From NCBI RefSeq assembly GCF_030848475.1, contig NZ_JAVDDS010000015.1:1-64000 (forward strand): 64,000 bases of DNA, written 5' to 3'. The translations under genes and the position numbers were made by a program. Below the pieces are notes generated by a model. It did not search any database. It saw only the letters and a list, made by a program, of their open reading frames with translations, and was not told the origin of the DNA. Positions 47,295-56,439 of this stretch are shown piece after piece; positions within the stretch are counted from its first letter, which is position 1; every line of letters starts with the position of its first letter. This stretch comes from Herbivorax alkaliphila (lineage in GTDB: Bacteria; Bacillota; Clostridia; Acetivibrionales; Acetivibrionaceae).

Positions 47295-49313
47295 TTATTC
47301 AACTGGAAATGCATCTATAATTTCCAATAAATATCTACTTAAAAGAGTTGCATCAGTAGAATCTATTGTTCCATCTCCATTTAAATCTGCATTGTCAAGA
47401 TTTATATTTGATACAGGTATTTCTAATATATACCTGCTCATTAGTGCATAGTCTGTAGAATCAATTATTCCATCTCCATTTAAATCACCATATGATGGTT
47501 CTGATGGCTCCGGTGTTGGTTCCGGTGTTGGTTCCGGTGTCGGTTCCGGTGTTGGTTCCGGTGTTGGTTCTGCTTCTGGAAGACCTGTAAACTTCACATT
47601 ATCCACTGTAAATGAACCTGCATTTGCATTCATTCCAGAAAAATGTAAGGATATGATTTTATCCAAATCTAATCTATTGTTGCCATCCGCAGCAGGTGGC
47701 TGCCAATCTTCTCTTGGTGAAAGGTCACTCATGGATATCTCTAAAGTAGTCCAGCTACTGCTAGGACTTACTATGTATTCCCACTGCTCTCCATCTTCAC
47801 CAGCTTCAGTTCCTTCCTCAACCAACATAAACCTTACTTCATTACTTGTTCCTTTAATATCAAATGAAATCCCTGTTGCTTCTGTGATATCTGTGCCTAC
47901 CATTGATTCTAATACGCCCCAATAACCAGATGCAGAACCGCTGTAGTTTACTTCCATTGCACTTCCACCATCATCTCTTGGTACTATTTCTGCCTCAACT
48001 GATGCACCTTCTCCATCATAAGTTACCCAAGCAGAAGAACCTGTAAAACTATCAATAATAAGCTCTCCAGGTTGTGCTGGTGGAGGTGTTGGACGTGGCG
48101 TTGCTGCTGGTCCATCACTGTCTTCTAAAAGATTAGGGAAATTACCAGTTAAGTGTAATAAAGTCATAAGTCTTACACTGTTTCCATAGTAGTGATAATC
48201 TCCACCATCTTTAACCTCTACTGTTTCGTTGTAAAGTTCTTTAGCAAAATCAAGATCTAAACCTGTCATTGCACCTGAAGCTATCGGTCCAATAAAAGTA
48301 GCATTGTGATACTCACCTGTTGGAGTTCCATCTATCTCATATCCATCAACAATACCTTCAGCTCCCTGTGTCTGGAAAAATGCAGTTATTAAATCACAAT
48401 TTTCTTTTGCTCTTGGCTCACCAAACCAGGAATAGTCAATTGCTGTTCTCCAAGGATAACGTGCTGCATCATAGGAATACTCATACCCCATAGAACCAGC
48501 CCTTGTACCATCTGCTGTACACCAATCAGGTACAAGACCTGTTCCAGCATTATAATTGTGAACATTATCAACTATGTCATAACACTTGTCAGCAACACTT
48601 AACCATCTGTCGTCACCTGTAAATTCAGCAAATACTCTGTACCATGCTGGAGCAAAGTAAGAAGGATTAGTTATGTCTGAACCACCCCAAGTATCTCCAG
48701 CTTTCAATACATATGTACCTTGCTCTACACAGTGATCATATAAATTATAAATTAAATCTAATGCTTCCTGTTGATAATCATGGCCACCTGTTGATCCCCA
48801 CTTGCTATCAGCAAATACAAGGGATACAGCAATATCTTCATCCGCATCTGTCGCACAATCTCCACCACCAGGTTCTACTATATTTCCACTGCTGTCAATT
48901 TGCCATCCCATAAGTCCGTTACTGTTGTAATACAACTTAACATATGAGAATAAATCATCAAAAAGATCTTGATCACCAAAGTATACAGCCAGTATCATAC
49001 CATATCCTAAACCTTCTGATACAGTATCAAAGTCCGTGCCTGCATCTCTTTGTACCCTTCTGTATCCACCTGCACCACTTGATGTTACGTAAGTGGCTTT
49101 CCAGTCTTCCCACTCCTCTTGAAGCATTGCATTAGCTGCTGCCTGATCATCAGCTAATGAACTAAAACCATAATCATAAGTTACATTGTAAGGAAATGTA
49201 GATGATGATGCTCCCACCTTAGTGAAATCATTCCCAGTAAACACTATCAATGATGTTAATAGCACTGATAGTACCACCAAAACTACACCTGTCCTTTTCA
49301 TTTTTTTTACCAA
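47295..49313 (-). CDS. Cellulosomal endoglucanase, GH8 with CBM11-like domain and dockerin
   Basis: A 672-residue secreted enzyme hydrolysing cellulose or mixed-linkage beta-glucan. It starts at TTG (49313), since GGAGG lies 7 bases ahead. Signal peptide about 1-35; GH8 (alpha/alpha)6 barrel about 40-385 with the donor Glu in SEGLGYGM (E100) and the signature ATDADEDIAVSLVFA (154-168); Pro/Thr linker; a CBM11-like beta-sandwich about 415-575 (IDSFTGSS...FTVDNVKFTG); PEPT-repeat linker; type I dockerin (DLNGDGIIDSTD, DLNGDGTIDSTD). It is layered like CelA-type cellulosome enzymes but with an extra binding domain. Confidence 0.93.
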   Translation of the reverse strand: MVKKMKRTGVVLVVLSVLLTSLIVFTGNDFTKVGASSSTFPYNVTYDYGFSSLADDQAAANAMLQEEWEDWKATYVTSSGAGGYRRVQRDAGTDFDTVSEGLGYGMILAVYFGDQDLFDDLFSYVKLYYNSNGLMGWQIDSSGNIVEPGGGDCATDADEDIAVSLVFADSKWGSTGGHDYQQEALDLIYNLYDHCVEQGTYVLKAGDTWGGSDITNPSYFAPAWYRVFAEFTGDDRWLSVADKCYDIVDNVHNYNAGTGLVPDWCTADGTRAGSMGYEYSYDAARYPWRTAIDYSWFGEPRAKENCDLITAFFQTQGAEGIVDGYEIDGTPTGEYHNATFIGPIASGAMTGLDLDFAKELYNETVEVKDGGDYHYYGNSVRLMTLLHLTGNFPNLLEDSDGPAATPRPTPPPAQPGELIIDSFTGSSAWVTYDGEGASVEAEIVPRDDGGSAMEVNYSGSASGYWGVLESMVGTDITEATGISFDIKGTSNEVRFMLVEEGTEAGEDGEQWEYIVSPSSSWTTLEISMSDLSPREDWQPPAADGNNRLDLDKIISLHFSGMNANAGSFTVDNVKFTGLPEAEPTPEPTPEPTPEPTPEPTPEPSEPSYGDLNGDGIIDSTDYALMSRYILEIPVSNINLDNADLNGDGTIDSTDATLLSRYLLEIIDAFPVE
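47508..47572 (-). repeat. 12-bp tandem repeat encoding the PEPT linker
   Basis: Five tandem copies of a 12-base unit (GGTGTTGGTTCC on the plus strand, one with a single change) encode (Pro-Glu-Pro-Thr)n between the binding domain and dockerin. Such units change copy number easily and set linker length. Confidence 0.85.
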
Positions 49314-49582
49314 TTTTTCTTCCTCCTTAAATAAATTTATTTTCTACTCACATTTCAATAGTATGTAAGTGATAACACTTTTAATCTATTGAAATAGCAA
49401 GTTGAAATCATATTTTTTAAAATTGATGAAAATATAATTACATTGAAAGCAAATTAGAATAGGAAATCTAAAACGGAATTTATAATACTGCAACGATAAA
49501 CAAGATTTTTACTTTATCATTATATCAAATTTGAAATAATTTTTCAAAGATTTTTTTTTACAAAATCATCCTTTTAAAAAGT
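49314..49582 (-). other. GH8 upstream region
   Basis: The gap upstream of the GH8 gene is very A+T-rich. It contains the GGAGG ribosome site just before 49313 but no clear SigA-type -35/-10 pair or operator that I could read with confidence. Confidence 0.4.
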
Positions 49583-49622
49583 AAAAAAATATCTCGCAAT
49601 ATAACATCACGAGATATTTTTA
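49583..49622 (-). terminator. Intrinsic terminator of the GH9 gene
   Basis: AAAATATCTCG and CGAGATATTTT pair around a 13-base loop with Ts at both ends, 46 bases after the GH9 stop codon. Confidence 0.8.
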
Positions 49623-49668
49623 TCTAAACTATAAACATAATAAAAGTAACCAATATATATTTATCAAA

Positions 49669-51522
49669 CTACTGTTCCACAGGGAACTCTGATATCATTT
49701 CAAGCAAGTATCTTCTCAAAATTATATGGTCACTAGAATCCACCACACCATCTCCATTTAAATCTGCTGCTTCAAGTGGCACGTCAAACTCATCAACTAT
49801 TTCAAGAATATACCTTCCCATTAAAGTTATATCTGTAGAATCAATTAATCCATCTCCATTTAAGTCACCATATAATATTGTTGGTGGAGTGTCATCATCG
49901 TCACCTCCACTGCTGTCGCCTAGCTCTCTTCCATCAGGTGGAAAGTTTGGTGTTACACTCATAGAAGAATCTCCAAAGAATCTGTACAGACCAGCCGCTG
50001 CTCCAACAAAAGCTGTATTATAGTCTATTGTTACCTCGTTATAAATATAGTCATGTGTTACATCGATATGCTCATCATTTTCTCCCGGTCCTCCAACTAA
50101 TGCACCATATAATACATGCTCATGAGTAGAAGGATCTTCTGCATTGCTTGTACGTGATGCTGCTCTATGATGTGGAAACTCAACAGAATTATCATTATAT
50201 CCAACTATGTAAGAAAGATTATTTGGATTATCACCCATAAGATAATTCATCTGATCTCTTGCCCACTCACTGTATTGAGATGGACTATCCCCATTATTAT
50301 GCTTGTCATAAACAAGTGCTACAAGTTGAGTAGCTGTATTGTATCTTGCAGAACCCCATCTGTTTAAAAAGGCATATCCACCTGGTGTAATAGTTACAGT
50401 TTCACCATTCATCCAGTTTTGTACTAGCAACTCTACCTGACTCCAAAAATCTATTTCAGCCCATTGATCCATACCAGAAGCCTGTCTTAATCTGTCTTCA
50501 AAATTTGAACTGTTACTATCATATTTATCATTTATTTGAGCCATAATAATTGCTGTTCCTGGCCACATATCATTCCAGCAATGTGTCCACCAAGCAGGTG
50601 CATAATAATCATAATACTTAAATACTTCGTCTAAATAAAAATCATCCTGTGTGGCTAGATAAAGCCAAACTCCTGCCCAGCAATAATCATCTTCCCACTT
50701 AGATGAGGCGTAGTAAATTTTAGGCCCATCATCATTAACTTCTTTATTATTAGAATATGCAAAGTCAAATAAGGCTTTTGCATAATCAAGACTTTTTTCT
50801 GCATATTGAGGATCTTCATCTTTAAAATTCATATAGTTTATTGCAAGAGAAGCTGCTGCTCCTGAAATACAGTCTGTTGAAGGTAATTCCTCTGTAGCAA
50901 ACCATCCTCTTCTAAACATAGTATTTTCTTCAGGCGGATCCCAGTAAGCATGGTCTACATCTCCATCACCTACTTGATAACAATAAGCCACTACATCACC
51001 AGAAGAATCTCTAAAGGTAACTTTCATTAAATAATCATTAAAATATCTTAAGATTCTCTTAGTATGTACATCTTGTCCTAATTCTTCAAACTGCTCTCTA
51101 AACTCATAGAATCCCCAGCCAAGTGTAGATGCAGAATATACCTGAGGCATTCCAAACTTGACATGGTCACCTGCGTCATGAAATCCACCAGCAACATCAA
51201 TTGTTCCAGTGCCGTCAGGATCAAGAACACTGCTATTTCTGCTTATAAAACCATCTGACATGTTTGTGTTTGTTGAATCAAGTGGAAGTTCTGCATCGTA
51301 TACGTGACAATCACCACGCCAAGTATACCGACTGTTTTCTTCCACACCTGTGCCACACATGTTTGCATCATACATCATTAGTGAATACTGAAGTGCTCTT
51401 GCATAATCGTACTGAGCTGAGGCACTGCTTAAAGCCCCACCTGAGATAACTGTAGCTGCAAGGATAACAATACTGATAACCCAAGCGCTTGTCCTTCTTT
51501 TGCAAAATTTTTTCATTTCCAT
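49669..51522 (-). CDS. Cellulosomal endoglucanase, GH9 with C-terminal dockerin
   Basis: About 617 residues from the ATG at 51522 (AAAGGATGGGG upstream). Signal peptide about 1-35; GH9 (alpha/alpha)6 barrel about 37-525 with the catalytic-base Asp pair in GGFHDAGDHVKFGMP, the PHHRAASR histidine region, and the C-terminal acid region GGPGENDEHIDVTHDYIYNEVTIDYN; short Asp-rich linker; type I dockerin (DLNGDGLIDSTD, DLNGDGVVDSSD). There is no CBM3c or Ig-like module, so it is a minimal-theme GH9 hydrolysing beta-1,4-glucan. It precedes the GH8 gene with its own terminator. Confidence 0.94.
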   Translation of the reverse strand: MEMKKFCKRRTSAWVISIVILAATVISGGALSSASAQYDYARALQYSLMMYDANMCGTGVEENSRYTWRGDCHVYDAELPLDSTNTNMSDGFISRNSSVLDPDGTGTIDVAGGFHDAGDHVKFGMPQVYSASTLGWGFYEFREQFEELGQDVHTKRILRYFNDYLMKVTFRDSSGDVVAYCYQVGDGDVDHAYWDPPEENTMFRRGWFATEELPSTDCISGAAASLAINYMNFKDEDPQYAEKSLDYAKALFDFAYSNNKEVNDDGPKIYYASSKWEDDYCWAGVWLYLATQDDFYLDEVFKYYDYYAPAWWTHCWNDMWPGTAIIMAQINDKYDSNSSNFEDRLRQASGMDQWAEIDFWSQVELLVQNWMNGETVTITPGGYAFLNRWGSARYNTATQLVALVYDKHNNGDSPSQYSEWARDQMNYLMGDNPNNLSYIVGYNDNSVEFPHHRAASRTSNAEDPSTHEHVLYGALVGGPGENDEHIDVTHDYIYNEVTIDYNTAFVGAAAGLYRFFGDSSMSVTPNFPPDGRELGDSSGGDDDDTPPTILYGDLNGDGLIDSTDITLMGRYILEIVDEFDVPLEAADLNGDGVVDSSDHIILRRYLLEMISEFPVEQ

Positions 51523-51645
51523 TCCCCATCCTTTCAAAAAATTTCTCTTTCTTATAATTGTAATATATTTCATCGGTTCAAGCAATGAATATATTTCTAA
51601 AATATCTAATTATATATATTTTATCGTTTTTTATCTTATTCTAAG

Positions 51646-51693
51646 GCTCCACCTGAAGCCTGGATGTTTATCTTTAGCTAAACGAGTTCACTT
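51646..51693 (-). repeat. Dispersed structured repeat, copy C
   Basis: On the minus strand it reads AAAGTGAACTCG, TTTAGCTAAAGATAAA, CATC, then GGCTTCAGGTGGAGCC, close to copy A but without the second half of the long hairpin. TGA in AAGTGAAC would stop a short open stretch ending KLAIRELANNNLK encoded just upstream (from about 51770), possibly a gene-end relic. The element lies 125 bases before the GH9 gene. The rest of 51523-51905 shows only promoter-like A+T-rich DNA. Confidence 0.65.
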
Positions 51694-51905
51694 TAAATTA
51701 TTATTGGCAAGCTCCCTTATCGCAAGTTTTGATGTAATATAAGATGTATATATTAAAGGTAAAGAACACTATTCTAAAAACTAAAGTTCCGCAGTTTAAA
51801 GCCTGTAAATACTCCTCTTCCATATTTTCATTCACTTAAATGACATGCACCCAATCTAACATAAAACGTATAATAATGTAGAAACCCATGAAAGGAATGA
51901 AAAAT

Positions 51906-52454
51906 ATGTATAGTCCTTATAACGTGTACCCCTATCCATACATGCCTAATATGCTAATGTATAATCCAGACTTTTGGAATCAATTTTCCAGCCCACACTT
52001 TCCCTCTCCTTATGGAGGTATGCATAATTACTTAATTGAATTGAAAGATTATGGATCTAATCCCTTTGTAGTTAATATTGAGAAAGTGACTAAACAAAAC
52101 AACAATTTCCGCACTGCTTTATGGACTGGTAAATATTTGCAATTAACTTTGATGTGTATTAATGTTGGAGAAGACATAGGCTTAGAAGTTCATCCTGACC
52201 ATGATCAATTTATACGCGTTGAAGAAGGTCAAGGACTTGTTAAAATGGGAGATAGTGAATGTAAACTTGATTTTCAAAGAAGAGTACATGATGATTATGT
52301 TATTATTGTACCTGCTGGAAAATGGCATAATTTAATCAACACAGGCAATAAACCAATAAAATTATACTCTATATATGCTCCTCCAGAACACCCATATGGT
52401 ACTGTTCATGAAACCAAAGCAATTGCAGAAGCTGCTGAAGAAAATCACCGTTAA
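51906..52454 (+). CDS. Cupin-domain protein
   Basis: About 182 residues from the ATG at 51906 (AAAGGA upstream). The N-terminal 30 residues are rich in Tyr, Pro and Asn (YSPYNVYPYPYMPNM), as in spore-coat-associated proteins. The cupin fold carries metal-ligand motifs EVHPDHDQFIRVEEG and PAGKWHNLINTG, then YAPPEHPYGTVH. It is most like small mannose-6-phosphate-isomerase-type cupins of clostridia; the substrate is unknown. Monocistronic. Confidence 0.88.
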   Translation: MYSPYNVYPYPYMPNMLMYNPDFWNQFSSPHFPSPYGGMHNYLIELKDYGSNPFVVNIEKVTKQNNNFRTALWTGKYLQLTLMCINVGEDIGLEVHPDHDQFIRVEEGQGLVKMGDSECKLDFQRRVHDDYVIIVPAGKWHNLINTGNKPIKLYSIYAPPEHPYGTVHETKAIAEAAEENHR

Positions 52455-52479
52455 CGTTACATCTTTTCAAAATATCAAT

Positions 52480-52509
52480 CTTCAGGTGAAAACTCCACTT
52501 CACCTGAAG
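52480..52509. terminator. Bidirectional hairpin, repeat-family stem
   Basis: CTTCAGGTGAA and TTCACCTGAAG pair around eight bases, between the converging cupin and thioesterase genes. The stem is a near copy of the terminal hairpin in the dispersed repeat family. Confidence 0.75.
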
Positions 52510-52533
52510 GGTAATTTTAAAATTTCCATTTTT

Positions 52534-52944
52534 TTAATTACTCACTTTTTTACGCAGTATTGAATATATTTCCGGAATATTTTTTTCAGCATTTAATGGT
52601 TTTAAATTTTTATTTGTAAAGGCATGCATAGTTTCACCTTTTGCTAAAAGTCTGTTGCTTATAGAATTAAAAACCTGATATGAAAAAATAATACGTACAC
52701 GAGATACTTTTTTTAATGTTGTTTCAATCACTACTTCATCTTCATATCTAGCTGGCGAAATAAATTTACACTTCATTTCATACAAAGGTAGTAATAGACC
52801 CTTCTTTTCAATACTTGAGTTTGATACGTCAATATTTTTTAAAAAATCTGTCCTTCCAGCTTCAAACCATATGGCATAATTTGAATGGTGAACAATCCCC
52901 ATTTGATCTGTTTCAGCATATCTTACAGTAAGATTAGTTTTCAT
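52534..52944 (-). CDS. Acyl-CoA thioesterase, YbgC/FadM-like (4HBT)
   Basis: A 136-residue hot-dog-fold thioesterase with the family N-terminus VRYAETDQMGIVHHSNYAIWFEAGRTDFL, in which the Asp and His-containing segment is the active site. It hydrolyses short or medium acyl-CoA thioesters. It stands alone. Confidence 0.92.
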   Translation of the reverse strand: MKTNLTVRYAETDQMGIVHHSNYAIWFEAGRTDFLKNIDVSNSSIEKKGLLLPLYEMKCKFISPARYEDEVVIETTLKKVSRVRIIFSYQVFNSISNRLLAKGETMHAFTNKNLKPLNAEKNIPEIYSILRKKVSN

Positions 52945-53013
52945 ACATACATTTGTCCTTTCATTAAAGATTATCGTTCCTTTTTGATTTCATAAATTAT
53001 CTATACCACATCA

Positions 53014-53133
53014 TCAGCAAATTCTACATACAAAAATTTCCCCCTCAACCAATGACTCTGCAAGTTTTTTTCTTGCATTATTATATATTCGCTGAACTGT
53101 TGTACGAGCTATACTCATTTGTTTTGCAATCAT
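53014..53133 (-). pseudogene. DUF134 DNA-binding protein remnant
   Basis: The minus strand encodes [20 protein letters not shown] and [15 protein letters not shown] before a stop at 53014. This matches the sigma-70-region-4-like helix-turn-helix of DUF134 proteins (…CAKQMNVARTTVQ-IYN-ARKKLA…). The N-terminal two thirds are missing or unrecognisable, and the C-terminus is short. The rest of 52945-53351 holds no gene that I could see. Confidence 0.75.
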
Positions 53134-53351
53134 TATAACACGTTTAGAACATATGTCAATAATTATAAAATTTACCCTGATTGAAAACAAATTTTTATTT
53201 TTTTCAACACAAATATATTAATTAATGTTATTATAATATGTGGTAGTTTTATTTGTCCTAAAACTATAAAATTAAGTGGCTTACTTAGCGTAAAAATAAA
53301 CTTAACCAAAGTTGCCACAATATAATAAAAACTTATATTTATGGGGGGATT

Positions 53352-55628
53352 ATTATTTTTGGAATTGATGTATTTTTTCTAGCAGTTCTAGTTTTAATGG
53401 CTTTTTCTGTATTCGGTCTTGTTGTGGGTGTAAGTAATGACGCAGTTAACTTTTTGAATTCTTCAATAGGTTCAAGAGTTGCACCTCGTAAAGTAATTAT
53501 ATTCATAGCAAGTATTGGTATAATTTTAGGTGTTATTTTCTCAAGTGGTATGATGGAAATTGCACAAAAGGGGATTTTTAATCCAGAGTACCTTACAATG
53601 CCCGAAATAATGATAATTTTTCTGGCTGTTGCATTTACAAATGTTGTCTTGTTAGATTTGTTTAACACATTTGGACTGCCTACATCAACCACTGTAGCTG
53701 TTATTTTTGGTCTTCTTGGAGGTTCTTTCGCAGTATCTTGGCTAAAGATAGCACAAATCAATGAATCATTTTTTGCTATAACCGAATATATCGACACTAC
53801 AAATGCTCTTGTAATTGTATTTGGTATATTTTTATCAGTTGTTCTCGCTTTTCTCTCAGGCTCTATAATACAATTTATTTCAAGATTAATTTTTACTTTT
53901 GATTATAAAAAAAGACTTAAAAGATATGGAGCTCTCTGGGGTGCGGTAGCATTAACTTCTATATTATATTTTATTTTTATAAAAGGTGCATCAAGTGCTT
54001 CTTTTATATCAAAAAGCCAACTTGAATGGATTTTATCACACCAACAAATCTGCTTATTGATTATTTTTATAGTTTCAGCTGTTACACTGCAAACACTGCT
54101 ATTCTTAAAAATAAATATCTTCAAGCCGATTATACTTGCTGGAACATTTGCCTTAGCAATGTCTTTTGCAGCTAATGACCTTGTAAACTTTATAGGAGTT
54201 AGTGTTTCAGGTTTAAATGCATATAATTTAGCTCCCACAGGCGATGCAAGATTTACAACTAATATGACAGCCCTTAGTGAATCTGTTCAAACTAATCCTC
54301 TTTTGCTTTTAGGAGCGGGGCTTATTATGGCAATGACTTTATGGTTTTCTAAAAAGGCTCGCACTGTATCAGAAACAGAACTTAAGCTCGTTAATCAAAG
54401 TGAAGGGGACGAAAAATATGATTCTACTCTCCTGTCACGTATTATTGTATATATAAGTATATCTATTATTTCTTTTGTAAAATCATTTACTCCAAGATCA
54501 CTAAAAAAGTGGATGTCTGGCAGACTTGATACTTCAAAATATACAGCCCAAATTACTTCAGATAATCGACCTTCTTTCGACCTTTTAAGAGCTACTGTAA
54601 ACTTAATGGTTGCAAGTGCACTTATATCATACGGAACATCCTTCCAGCTCCCTCTATCAACAACCTATGTAACTTTCATGGTTTCTATGGGAACCTCATT
54701 TTCTGACAGAGCTTGGGGAAGAGAAAGTGCAGTTTATCGCATCACCGGGGTGCTTACAGTAATCGGCGGATGGTTTTTCACTGCATTAATGGCTTTTCTC
54801 ATTGCCAGCATAATGGCAGTAGTCATGTTTTACGCAAAGGTTGTTGGAGTTATAGCACTATTGGCAATAATACTATGTATTGTTTGGAAAAGTCATCGTA
54901 AACACGGCGAAATACAAAAAAACACATCTCAAGACGAGGTTTATAATTTAAAAAAAGTTACAAACTTTAATGAAGCTGTTGAAGTAAGTTTATCCCACAT
55001 GGGATTATTGATTAAAGATATACGCCAATCACTCAACAAAACTCTTGAAGGTCTTTATCTTCAAAATGGATATACATTGCGCGAAGAAAGAAAAAACTTA
55101 AAACACATCCAAAAAAGTGCTAATATCATTAATGCTAATATTTTTAAAACTTTGAGATTGATGGAAAAAAGCGATCCTAACGCTTTCTCAAAATATTATT
55201 CTCAGACAACCAGAAGACTTCAAAAATTGATTGATGGACATTCTGATATTACTTACAGATCATGCGAACATGTTTTAAATCACCATAAAGGACTGTTACC
55301 AATTCAAGTAGAAGAACTTAAAAATATGCAAAGTTTACTATCAGAAATATTAACAGATGTAGAAAACTCTTTTTGTAATAAAAATATGAATATGCATGAT
55401 AAGATTAAAGAAAGACATAAGCAATTAAAAGCTATCGTTAAAAAACTAAATGATACACAGTTAGATAGAATAGTTTGTGGTACTTCTAAAACCCGACTAA
55501 GTATTTTGTTCTACTCTATACTCGGAAATTCAATGATGTTATCAAAACAAAGTTTAAAACTAATGGAACTTCTTTCATTTACATTAAAAAATGATTCTTC
55601 AGCCGATTCAGATTTTGATATGGATTAA
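53352..55628 (+). CDS. PiT-family phosphate transporter with PhoU-like tail
   Basis: About 758 residues. The membrane part (about 1-500) shows PiT signatures GVSNDAVNFLNSSIG, NTFGLPTSTT and FAANDLVNFIGV, with the second half repeated (LPLSTTYVTFMV). The C-terminal 230 residues are a helical PhoU/DUF47-like domain, so transport and regulation are fused. The first ATG is at 53397, but the frame is open upstream and encodes the rest of helix 1 (FGIDVFFLAVLVL). GGGGGG precedes in-frame ATT codons at 53349-53355, with no ATG, GTG or TTG available, so an AUU start is likely. Confidence 0.88.
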   Translation: MIFGIDVFFLAVLVLMAFSVFGLVVGVSNDAVNFLNSSIGSRVAPRKVIIFIASIGIILGVIFSSGMMEIAQKGIFNPEYLTMPEIMIIFLAVAFTNVVLLDLFNTFGLPTSTTVAVIFGLLGGSFAVSWLKIAQINESFFAITEYIDTTNALVIVFGIFLSVVLAFLSGSIIQFISRLIFTFDYKKRLKRYGALWGAVALTSILYFIFIKGASSASFISKSQLEWILSHQQICLLIIFIVSAVTLQTLLFLKINIFKPIILAGTFALAMSFAANDLVNFIGVSVSGLNAYNLAPTGDARFTTNMTALSESVQTNPLLLLGAGLIMAMTLWFSKKARTVSETELKLVNQSEGDEKYDSTLLSRIIVYISISIISFVKSFTPRSLKKWMSGRLDTSKYTAQITSDNRPSFDLLRATVNLMVASALISYGTSFQLPLSTTYVTFMVSMGTSFSDRAWGRESAVYRITGVLTVIGGWFFTALMAFLIASIMAVVMFYAKVVGVIALLAIILCIVWKSHRKHGEIQKNTSQDEVYNLKKVTNFNEAVEVSLSHMGLLIKDIRQSLNKTLEGLYLQNGYTLREERKNLKHIQKSANIINANIFKTLRLMEKSDPNAFSKYYSQTTRRLQKLIDGHSDITYRSCEHVLNHHKGLLPIQVEELKNMQSLLSEILTDVENSFCNKNMNMHDKIKERHKQLKAIVKKLNDTQLDRIVCGTSKTRLSILFYSILGNSMMLSKQSLKLMELLSFTLKNDSSADSDFDMD

Positions 55629-55633
55629 TAAAT

Positions 55634-55668
55634 GGCCCCCACCTTATTATAAGATGGGGGCCTATTTA
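55634..55668 (+). terminator. Terminator of the PiT transporter gene
   Basis: GGCCCCCA and TGGGGGCC pair, with CTTAT/ATAAG extending the stem inwards, 6 bases after the stop; a short T-rich stretch follows. Confidence 0.85.
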
Positions 55669-55739
55669 AATTCATTAAAAGTGTTGTTAAATAACAAACC
55701 ATACTGTTTTAACACGGATGTGTTTGTGTTTTACACCTC

Positions 55740-56153
55740 TTAATCAAAATTAGATGTTTGCACATCTTCTAAACTTTTAACTTCCATCCAAGCTAAAGCT
55801 ATTTTCTCTGCATCATTTATTGCTTTAGCATCATCAAATCTAATTTCATACTTTCCTGGTGCTGCAGGATAAAGCTTAACAATTTCTACATTACTTTTTG
55901 GAAAACTGGAAAAACAAAAAACTCGCACATTTGAATCTAGCACTGCTAAATTAAGTTTTGCATATTTTTTTGTAAGATTATCATATGCAACTTTTTCGTT
56001 TACTTCTACCTCTCCTGTATCATTTTTTGATACATTACTGTTCTCAATCTGCTGATTTTCAGTTCCAATCACCTCCATTAAAAACGGACTGCCTAAAATT
56101 AAAACAACATACAACACAAACATCGACAAACTAGGTAATAATTTTTTTACCAT
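55740..56153 (-). CDS. Exported or membrane-anchored protein of unknown function
   Basis: A 137-residue protein with an N-terminal hydrophobic segment (about 9-28), a short polar linker rich in N and S, then a compact globular domain (KYAKLNLAVLDSNVRVF...). GGGAGGAG precedes the ATG. The family is unknown. It is divergent from the stalk-domain protein gene across 286 bases. Confidence 0.68.
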   Translation of the reverse strand: MVKKLLPSLSMFVLYVVLILGSPFLMEVIGTENQQIENSNVSKNDTGEVEVNEKVAYDNLTKKYAKLNLAVLDSNVRVFCFSSFPKSNVEIVKLYPAAPGKYEIRFDDAKAINDAEKIALAWMEVKSLEDVQTSNFD

Positions 56154-56439
56154 AAAACTCCTCCCTTAAAATTTTTTTATATTTTAATATTTTAAAATAT
56201 TAACTTGACTTTTGTTTTTTTGCACATGAAAATATTGTATAATAAAAATAATATTTTGTCAAACTCACCTTACTTTTAAAGTAAGTTTTGAAATACTATG
56301 TTATGTAAATGTGTTATTGGGTAGATAAATAAGTAAATAATTCAAGCCTGCCCCCAAGGTCATTGAAAATAAGCTTCAAATTATGATACTATAATGGTAT
56401 AAGAAAATATTAGTAAAAAACTAGGGAGAGGGTATAAAA

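Noticed and set aside
47508-47572. CRISPR-like tandem repeats
   Set aside because: The units are 12 bases without spacers and encode the PEPT linker of the GH8 enzyme.
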